A stretch of 64,000 nt of DNA, from positions 248,001 to 312,000 of the forward strand of contig NZ_BMGG01000002.1 of the NCBI RefSeq assembly GCF_014640075.1, written 5' to 3'. The position numbers were made by a program, and so were the translations under genes. The first letter of the stretch is position 1, and each line of letters opens with the position of its first letter. Positions 58,877 through 64,000 of this stretch are shown here, one piece after another. The notes below the pieces were generated by a model. It ran no database searches, was not told the DNA's origin, and saw only the letters and a program-made list of their open reading frames with translations. The stretch is from Chelatococcus reniformis. GTDB taxonomy: Bacteria > Pseudomonadota > Alphaproteobacteria > Rhizobiales > Beijerinckiaceae.

Positions 58877-61090
58877 ATGCGGCGCGGGGGTAGACCGGTG
58901 CGGGGGCAGACTGCCGGCGCGGTCGCGCTGCTGGCGCTCGGGCTGGGGCCGCCCTCGGCAGCGGCGGTCGAACTCGGCCCCCGTGCCCGGGCGCTGTTCG
59001 AGCGCATGACGGTGGCCGAGAAGGTCGGCCAGCTGACCCTGGTGTCGGCCGGCCCCGGCTATGACGCCGCCATGCTCCCGGCCGGCCGCGTCGGCGCAGT
59101 CATCAACTTCGACGGGGCCGATGCCATTGCCGCGGTGCAACGGGCGGCCCGGCGCGCGCGGCTCGCCGTCCCCGTGCTGGCCGGCCTCGATATCCTGCAC
59201 GGCTTTCGGACCATGTTTCCGGTGCCGCTGGGCGAGGCCGCGGCCTTCGATCCGGATCTGGCCGAGCGCGTGTCCGCGTTCGCCGGCGCCGAGGCACGGG
59301 CCGTCGGCATCCGCTGGACCTTCGCACCGATGGCCGACCTGGCGCGCGATGCACGCTGGGGCCGCGCCGTCGAAGGCTTCGGCGAGGACCCGCTTTTAGG
59401 CGCGGCGCTGACGGCGGCGCGCGTGCGCGGGCTGCGGGCTGCGGGCATCGCCACCTCGGTCAAGCATTTCGCCGGCTATGGTGCGCCCGTCGGCGGCCGC
59501 GACTACGACAATGCCGAGATCCCGACGGCCCTGCTGTGGGACGTCTATCTGCCGCCGTTCGCGGCAGCGGTCGCGGCGGGCAGCGAGACCGTGATGGCCA
59601 GCCTCAACGCGCTGAACGGCGTACCCGCCACCGCCAACCCGCTGTTGCTCGATACCATCCTGCGCCGGCGCTGGGGCTTCGATGGTTTCGTCGTGTCCGA
59701 CTGGAACTCGATCGGGGAACTGATTGCCCATGGCGTCGCCGTCGACGGGGCCGAGGCGGCGCGCAAGGCGATCCTCGCCGGCGTCGACATGGACCTGGCG
59801 AGCGGGCTCTACGACCGGCATCTGGCGGATGAAGTCGCGGCCGGCCGCGTGCCGCAGGCAGCGCTGGACGAGAGCGTGCGGCGCGTGCTCCGCGTCAAGG
59901 AACGACTGGGGCTTCTCGACGAGCATCCGGTCGCGGCCCAGAACCCGCCGGGCCAGCCGGCTCAGCTCACGGCGGCCGGCCGGGCGTTGGCGCGGGAGGC
60001 GGCGCGCGATGCGATCGTTCTGCTGGCCAACCGGGGCGCCACGCTGCCGCTCGGCGGGGACGGCGGCCTCGCCGGGCGACGGATCGCGCTCATCGGTGGA
60101 CTGGCGGCCAGTGCTGTCGACCAGATCGGCCCGCATGGGGCCGACGGGCGTGCTGAGGACGTGGTAACGCCGCTCGCGGGCCTGCGGCGGCGGGCCGAGA
60201 CGGCGGGCGCCGCGCTCGCCTACGCGCCGGGTTGCGATCCGCAGTGCGGCTCGACGGACGGCTTCGACGCAGCCGTCGCCGCGGCCGCGGCTGCCGACGT
60301 GGTCGTCGCCATGCTCGGTGAGCCGCAGGAGATGACCGGGGAGGCGGCGTCGCGCACGACGCTCGCCCTGCCGGGACGGCAAGCCGAGCTGCTCGATCGC
60401 CTGATCGCCACCGGCCGGCCGGTGGTGCTGCTCCTGGCAGGCGGCCGGCCGCTGGAGCTGGGTCGCGCCGCCGACCGGATCCAGGCCCTGCTGATGACGT
60501 GGTTCCTCGGCTCCGAGGCGGGCAACGCCATCGCCGATATCCTGTTCGGCGACGTGGCGCCCAGTGCCAAGCTGCCGCTTACCTGGCCGCGGCACGTGGG
60601 GCAGTCGCCGATCTATTACAACGCGTTGCCGAGCGGCCGGCCCTACCAGCCAGGCAATCGCTTCACCATGCAGTACCTGGACGGCGAGCATACACCGCTG
60701 TTCCCCTTCGGCTGGGGTCTGAGTTACGGCGCCGTCCGCTATGGCGAGCTGCACCTGGACCAGAGCGAGCTCTCGGGTGCGGACACCCTGCGCGCCACCG
60801 TGACCGTCACCAACACGGGGCGTAGGACCATTCGGGAGGTGGTCCAGCTCTACGTGCACGATGCCGTGGCGAGCCGCAGCCGTCCGGTGCGCGAACTCAA
60901 GGCCTTCGCCAAGGTCGCTCTCGCCCCGGGCGAGAGCCGGGACGTGGTGCTCTCGGTGCCGGTCGTAGCGCTCGGCTTTCACGACGACGCCGGAATCTAT
61001 CGGGTCGAGCCCGGCGCCTTCGATGCCTTCGTCGGCGGCAGCTCACTCGCCGAGCTGACGGCCCGCTTTTCCGTGACATCGATGCCCTGA
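58877..61090 (+). CDS. bglX: Secreted family 3 glycoside hydrolase (beta-glucosidase-like)
   Basis: A 737-residue GH3 enzyme. An Arg-rich start and hydrophobic stretch (residues about 8-28, ending PPSAAA) form a probable signal peptide, so it is likely periplasmic. ALFERMTVAEKVGQLTLVS opens the barrel; KHFAGYGAPVGGRDYDN binds substrate, and the nucleophile is Asp275 in FVVSDWNSIGEL. The second alpha/beta domain has VLLLAGGRPLEL and WFLGSEAGNAIADILFG, and a fibronectin-III-like domain ends it. ATG 58877 has GAGAGGGT upstream. It resembles periplasmic BglX, which cleaves beta-glucosides. Divergent from the alpha-glucan cluster; a shared role is not shown. Confidence 0.92.
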   Translation: MRRGGRPVRGQTAGAVALLALGLGPPSAAAVELGPRARALFERMTVAEKVGQLTLVSAGPGYDAAMLPAGRVGAVINFDGADAIAAVQRAARRARLAVPVLAGLDILHGFRTMFPVPLGEAAAFDPDLAERVSAFAGAEARAVGIRWTFAPMADLARDARWGRAVEGFGEDPLLGAALTAARVRGLRAAGIATSVKHFAGYGAPVGGRDYDNAEIPTALLWDVYLPPFAAAVAAGSETVMASLNALNGVPATANPLLLDTILRRRWGFDGFVVSDWNSIGELIAHGVAVDGAEAARKAILAGVDMDLASGLYDRHLADEVAAGRVPQAALDESVRRVLRVKERLGLLDEHPVAAQNPPGQPAQLTAAGRALAREAARDAIVLLANRGATLPLGGDGGLAGRRIALIGGLAASAVDQIGPHGADGRAEDVVTPLAGLRRRAETAGAALAYAPGCDPQCGSTDGFDAAVAAAAAADVVVAMLGEPQEMTGEAASRTTLALPGRQAELLDRLIATGRPVVLLLAGGRPLELGRAADRIQALLMTWFLGSEAGNAIADILFGDVAPSAKLPLTWPRHVGQSPIYYNALPSGRPYQPGNRFTMQYLDGEHTPLFPFGWGLSYGAVRYGELHLDQSELSGADTLRATVTVTNTGRRTIREVVQLYVHDAVASRSRPVRELKAFAKVALAPGESRDVVLSVPVVALGFHDDAGIYRVEPGAFDAFVGGSSLAELTARFSVTSMP

Positions 61091-61226
61091 GCCGGGCGAG
61101 CGCCGCCCCACGGGATTGCGCCCCTTGGTCGAGGAAGATTTCGACGAGCCGCGGCGTGGCGTGAACGCTCGCCGCAGCCGGCACGTCTTGCGTTCGGGCT
61201 CACGGGCGTCGAACGTGAGCGGGATC

Positions 61227-61589
61227 ATGAGTCGCGCCCCTCGCCCTCTTGGCTTCGCCGTGACCGAACGGCAGATCGGGATCATCCGCGCGTGGGCGCG
61301 CTCCAAGCGGCGGGTGGAACAGGTCAGGCTGTTCGGAAGCCGCTGCAAGGGCGTCCACCGTCCTGACAGCGACCTCGACATCGCCCTCACCGTTTCGGAC
61401 GATCTACGGCATACGCGGGCCGCGATCTGGTTCCTCGACGTGCCGCAATGGCGGGCTGAACTGACGGCGCTGCTTGGCATCCCGGCCGACCTGCGCATCA
61501 CCGATCTCGGCGATCCGTGCCGGGTCCGGCAGTTCTGCGCCGAGGCGGGGGACACGCTGATCTACGACGTGGCCGGTCACCCCACCTGA
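61227..61589 (+). CDS. Minimal nucleotidyltransferase-domain protein
   Basis: A 120-residue protein with the Pol-beta-type nucleotidyltransferase core: VRLFGSRCKG (Gly37-Ser38) followed by DSDLDIAL with metal-binding Asp49 and Asp51. It resembles the MNT half of MNT/HEPN toxin-antitoxin pairs, but no HEPN gene is next to it. The frame is open to 61116; ATG 61227 was chosen as the domain begins soon after and a weak AGCGGG precedes it. Substrate and partner are unknown. It follows the beta-glucosidase by 136 bp. Confidence 0.78.
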   Translation: MSRAPRPLGFAVTERQIGIIRAWARSKRRVEQVRLFGSRCKGVHRPDSDLDIALTVSDDLRHTRAAIWFLDVPQWRAELTALLGIPADLRITDLGDPCRVRQFCAEAGDTLIYDVAGHPT

Positions 61590-61708
61590 GGCAACGCCCG
61601 CGCGGAGATTCACACCTGTGCGGGACGAGCCGGAGCCGTGCGATGGGGCGGAATCGCCCGATCGCACGCGCGCCCTGACTCGGGGCGTCAGGAGCGAGCG
61701 CCTGGCTA

Positions 61709-62008
61709 TCACCTGTTCGGGTAGGCCCGCGGAGCCCCGGGCCGGCCGGCCGCGTTCGAGTCGATGCCCTGACCGTCCGGCTGCATGCGCCGCCCGGCGT
61801 CGTCCTCGATGATGACGACCGAGCCCGTGCGATCGTCGGGCGCGATGACCGGCGAACCTTGGAGCGGGCCTCCCTGATTGGTCCCGTCGGACGTCGGGCT
61901 GTTGGCGCTTCCGCCCCACGTGCCCTGTCCGCCCGGCGCCTGCGCCGATGCGAGTGTAGTGGTGGCAGCCAGGAGAGCCGCGGCGAATGGCAGCGCATAC
62001 TTGGTCAT
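61709..62008 (-). CDS. Small secreted protein, unknown function
   Basis: A 99-residue exported protein. The signal peptide MTKYALPFAAALLAATTTLA ends at about SAQ (residue 23). The mature part is Gly/Ser/Asn-rich and then has VVIIEDDAGRRMQPDGQG; no family was recognised. ATG 62008 has a perfect AAGGAGATCG before it. An EcfG-type promoter sits 26-50 bases upstream (62034-62058), so it is probably a general-stress gene. The longer frame to 62080 has no start signal. Confidence 0.8.
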   Translation of the reverse strand: MTKYALPFAAALLAATTTLASAQAPGGQGTWGGSANSPTSDGTNQGGPLQGSPVIAPDDRTGSVVIIEDDAGRRMQPDGQGIDSNAAGRPGAPRAYPNR

Positions 62009-62033
62009 AACGATCTCCTTGTGATGGCGGGAG

Positions 62034-62058
62034 AACGGCTCCTCGATCCCATTGTTCC
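62034..62058 (-). promoter_or_regulatory. EcfG (general stress sigma factor) type promoter
   Basis: On the minus strand, GGAAC (62058-62054), 16-base spacer, CGTT (62037-62034). This matches the alphaproteobacterial EcfG consensus exactly. It lies 26 bases before the ATG at 62008, with the ribosome-binding site in between. Confidence 0.72.
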
Positions 62059-62503
62059 GAGCACCGCCTAAAAGGATCACACGAAGATCGTATTCTTAAC
62101 TGTATCTCCGTCATGTTCGAACGGATGGCCGCGCTTGATGAATAACAGGAAGAATAAGATTTGCAAAAAGGGGCAAAGGGGCCAGATCTAGACGATATAA
62201 ATAGAACCTAAACCTCAGCGGAATCGGCGGCGACGGGCCGCTGGCGGCGTGTTGTTCATCCTGGCGCCTTAAAGCCCCGCGCGGACGGGATGCGCGTGGC
62301 CGCCGGGGAAAGGCGGGTCTGGTCGTCTGCGACGACGACCCACTGGTCGGCCGGGCAGTGTTGTGGCTGACGCTGAGCACATCTGCGAGGCCGGCAGTGC
62401 TCCGGCAGGCCGCTTGGGTGTATCGGCAGCCCCTTCCGCTCAGGCCGGCCGATCTGCGCACAGGTGGCGGGACGCGAGGCAAAGGGCGTTGCGGCGAGAC
62501 ATA

Positions 62504-62533
62504 CAACAGCAGAGCTTGCAACAGCAGAGCTTG
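62504..62533 (+). repeat. Two tandem copies of a 15-base unit
   Basis: CAACAGCAGAGCTTG occurs twice in direct succession (62504-62518 and 62519-62533), just upstream of the small gene at 62552. If the longer frame were translated it would encode a repeated QQQSL. No other copy seen. Confidence 0.8.
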
Positions 62534-62551
62534 GCAGAAACGATCGGAACC

Positions 62552-62821
62552 ATGGTCAACGCAGGGCTGCTCCACGCCTACAGCGACCTGGCCGCCGCCG
62601 CATTGCGGGGGCCCCTGACCAACGCGGAAATTGGCCATATCGAAGCCCGCGTTATCGCGCAGATCGGTGAAAGCGGCTCACTGTCCGGTCTTCCGGGCGA
62701 GCTGATGCAGCTCGCGATGGAGGCAGCCGAGGACGGTCTGCGGCGGTTCTTCGTCGCGTGTTGCGCGGTCAGGCAAGCGACGCCTTCCAACGCGCCGGCC
62801 AGCGTCCACTTCAAGAATTGA
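62552..62821 (+). CDS. Hypothetical protein
   Basis: An 89-residue frame from ATG 62552, not recognised. The sequence MVNAGLLHAYSDLAAAAL followed by LTNAEIGHIEARVIAQIGE and a helical second half looks like a real small helical protein rather than noise. No clear ribosome-binding site precedes it (CGGAAC at 62546-62551 is poor), and the frame is open to 62363, so the start is uncertain. It converges with the small gene at 62915. Confidence 0.45.
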   Translation: MVNAGLLHAYSDLAAAALRGPLTNAEIGHIEARVIAQIGESGSLSGLPGELMQLAMEAAEDGLRRFFVACCAVRQATPSNAPASVHFKN

Positions 62822-62865
62822 GGCGGGAGGGGCGATCAGCCGCCCAACCACGCCCGATCTGTTTT

Positions 62866-62891
62866 GGTCCACCCTGCTCGCCGGGTGGACC
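62866..62891. terminator. Perfect 9-bp hairpin between convergent small genes
   Basis: GGTCCACCC (62866-62874), 8-base loop, GGGTGGACC (62883-62891). Its position between two converging genes suits a bidirectional terminator; no T-run. Confidence 0.5.
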
Positions 62892-62914
62892 CGCCCTTCG
62901 CCGTAGTTGGGCCG

Positions 62915-63145
62915 TCACCCGTTTCGCGCGCCAGGCATGGGGCCATGAACGCGGGCGTCGTCTTGCGTCTTCCTCGGTGCGGGCGCGATCGTCTGTCGAT
63001 CGAGCAGCGCAGCAATAGCCGTGAGCTGCTCGCGCAACGCGGCCAGTTCGGCCATGACGTCGACGAGCGCCGGCTCGGGCCTGGGCGCGGGCGCGGCTTC
63101 AGCGGCAGCTTCGGCCGCACGGATGTGCTCGGTCAGGTCCTGCAT
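62915..63145 (-). CDS. Small helical hypothetical protein
   Basis: A 76-residue protein from ATG 63145, preceded by AGGAG. It begins MQDLTEHIRAAEAAAEA, has an Ala/Pro-rich stretch, and then VDVMAELAALREQLTAIAAL, a probable short coiled coil, before a charged tail. Not recognised. It starts 11 bp after the DUF3309 gene on the same strand, so the two form an operon. Confidence 0.6.
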   Translation of the reverse strand: MQDLTEHIRAAEAAAEAAPAPRPEPALVDVMAELAALREQLTAIAALLDRQTIAPAPRKTQDDARVHGPMPGARNG

Positions 63146-63156
63146 GGTCGCCGCTC

Positions 63157-63315
63157 CTATAGCCTGCCCATCAGGAGCAAGATGAGCACGACGACCAGCA
63201 GAACGCCGATGATGCCCGACGGATAGTATCCCCATCCTGCCGAGTACGGCCACGACGGGAGGCCGCCGACCAGCAGAAGAATGAGGATGATAAGGAGGAT
63301 GGTGCCGAGACCCAT
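63157..63315 (-). CDS. DUF3309 family small membrane protein
   Basis: A 52-residue protein: MGLGTILLIILILLLVGGLP, a central aromatic stretch SWPYSAGWGYYPSG, and a second hydrophobic segment ending LLLMGRL. This two-helix hairpin pattern is the DUF3309 family, small membrane proteins common in proteobacteria and of unknown function. ATG 63315 begins the conserved sequence; GGACACG upstream is a poor ribosome-binding site. It is followed by the 76-residue protein gene 11 bp later. Confidence 0.82.
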   Translation of the reverse strand: MGLGTILLIILILLLVGGLPSWPYSAGWGYYPSGIIGVLLVVVLILLLMGRL

Positions 63316-63663
63316 GGGGCGTGTCCTTGTCGTTGAGGGCTCGCTCATAACGCGCGAGAAACGATCCAGGTCCGCCCAGCGCGTGGGTGTCATGGCATGG
63401 GGCGCCCACCTGACCGTCGATGCGGCGACGTATTGAGAGCCAGATTGGAAATGTCGGGCGGGTCGGTCCGATGGGTCTTTCACGCTCTGGTGCGTCGGCG
63501 ATCTTTGCCGATACCGGCTGAGATCGCTTGCCGCCGGACCGCGAAAATCCCTCGCCGGCCGTCCGCCGCCGAATTCCCAAACAGGCTCATAGGAACAAGC
63601 CGGTGTTGGCAGCCGTTGGATACCTGCGCCGGGCTGCGCAACGCGCCGGGTGAGGAGTTCGAT
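63316..63663. other. Divergent intergenic region
   Basis: It separates the leftward DUF3309 operon from the rightward 66-residue gene. Apart from the EcfG-type promoter at 63592-63617 nothing definite was seen. The longer frames across it lack starts and family features. Confidence 0.5.
63592..63617 (+). promoter_or_regulatory. EcfG (general stress sigma factor) type promoter
   Basis: GGAAC (63592-63596), 17-base spacer, CGTT (63614-63617), the EcfG consensus with the longer allowed spacer. It is 46 bases before the ATG of the 66-residue gene. Confidence 0.68.
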
Positions 63664-63864
63664 ATGGCCGACCTTGAACCCAGCGTGCCCCTGGCCGAAA
63701 ATGTGAATAACGTGCCACCGGGATTGGATGCGTCCGAGCAGATGCTGCTCTACAGCGCCGCGCTTCAGAGGATCGCCGGTGGTGTCTACGATCCTGCCCT
63801 GGTCGCCAAGCAAGCCCTGGCGGCGGCCGAGAGGCACGTGCGGGGGCTGCCGCACGGTGCATAG
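63664..63864 (+). CDS. Small hypothetical protein, probable stress gene
   Basis: A 66-residue protein starting at ATG 63664 behind GAGGAG. It begins MADLEPSVPLAENVNNVPPG and continues as a likely helix (SEQMLLYSAALQRIAGGVYD). No family recognised. The frame is open to 63397, but the ribosome-binding site and the EcfG-type promoter upstream both support this start. The 136 bases after it hold nothing recognisable. Confidence 0.65.
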   Translation: MADLEPSVPLAENVNNVPPGLDASEQMLLYSAALQRIAGGVYDPALVAKQALAAAERHVRGLPHGA

Positions 63865-64000
63865 GTCCTGGCGCAGCACAGAGACGGCGCCCGTGTGGGC
63901 CCTCGCGACGCGCTCGGGCTTTCAGTTGGATGAGGTCAAAGGTCAACCCACGAGGCTGAGCTAGCTCCAGGCAGCTCTGCCCGTCGAGAGCCGACCTGGA

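Larger units (their letters stand above)
62009..62551. other. Intergenic region, AT-rich part then GC-rich part
   Basis: It contains the stress promoter for the leftward small protein gene. Bases about 62070-62215 are unusually AT-rich for this window. From 62300 a frame GLVVCDDDPLVGRA resembles the start of a response regulator but has no continuation. A tandem repeat is at 62504-62533. No other gene supported. Confidence 0.5.

Noticed and set aside
61227-61589. CBASS-type or other cyclic-nucleotide defence system based on the nucleotidyltransferase
   Set aside because: The protein is far smaller than CD-NTases, and no effector, Cap protein or HEPN gene is nearby.
62315-62460. Possible response-regulator gene beginning GLVVCDDDPLVGRA
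   Set aside because: The opening resembles a receiver domain, but the rest of the domain, including the phosphorylated Asp and the Lys, is missing and no start is convincing. At most a decayed remnant.

Overview
The window is a stretch of very GC-rich chromosome, most likely from an alphaproteobacterium of the order Hyphomicrobiales (Rhizobiales). Four things point there: a fused transaldolase/phosphoglucose isomerase gene, DUF3309 and GGCGxGxHRGPxGGC small proteins, two GGAAC-N16/17-CGTT promoters of the EcfG general-stress type, and an intergenic hairpin element of a kind repeated through Bradyrhizobium-like genomes. The genus cannot be fixed from the sequence. No rRNA, tRNA, CRISPR array, transposase or prophage gene was seen.

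Layout. 1-9.1 kb is catabolic and transport: the end of a lysine 2,3-aminomutase gene, a carboxymuconolactone-decarboxylase-like protein, an acyl-CoA dehydrogenase, an amidohydrolase, a NitT/TauT/SsuA-type ABC transporter with two paralogous binding proteins, a short-chain dehydrogenase and an epoxide-hydrolase-like alpha/beta hydrolase. 9.3-12.9 kb is a gtrA/gtrB/gtrC-like glycosylation module. 13.1-20.8 kb is one operon for central sugar metabolism (tal-pgi, gnd, zwf, pgl, gntK, HAD phosphatase). 21.2-25.5 kb has an orphan branched-chain-type binding protein, then a MaoC hydratase, a 3-hydroxyacyl dehydrogenase and a thiolase, which together make a beta-oxidation-like set. 25.6-27.7 kb encodes small envelope proteins. 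27.8-30.2 kb pairs a sulfonate-type binding protein with a flavin-dependent monooxygenase.

30.5-39.9 kb is the most unusual part. It is a three-gene operon encoding a protein built like mammalian soluble adenylyl cyclase (two cyclase homology domains, an AAA ATPase and a long helical-repeat tail) followed by two paralogous phytoene-desaturase-like FAD oxidoreductases. The second oxidoreductase carries a C-terminal acetoacetate-decarboxylase-like domain that also has its own good internal ribosome-binding site and start. I do not know a described pathway with this combination.

40.6-58.6 kb is a large alpha-glucan/trehalose cluster read leftwards: glgX, treZ, a malQ-treY fusion, a glgE with an extra N-terminal GH13 domain, a treS-maltokinase fusion and glgB. 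Together these can run glycogen to trehalose (TreY/TreZ) and trehalose back to branched glucan (TreS, maltokinase, GlgE, GlgB). A divergent GH3 beta-glucosidase follows. 61-64 kb holds small genes: a stand-alone nucleotidyltransferase, a secreted small protein, DUF3309 and other stress-type small proteins.

Functions are read from conserved motifs and known family architecture, without database searches. Starts were chosen from ribosome-binding sites and operon overlaps.
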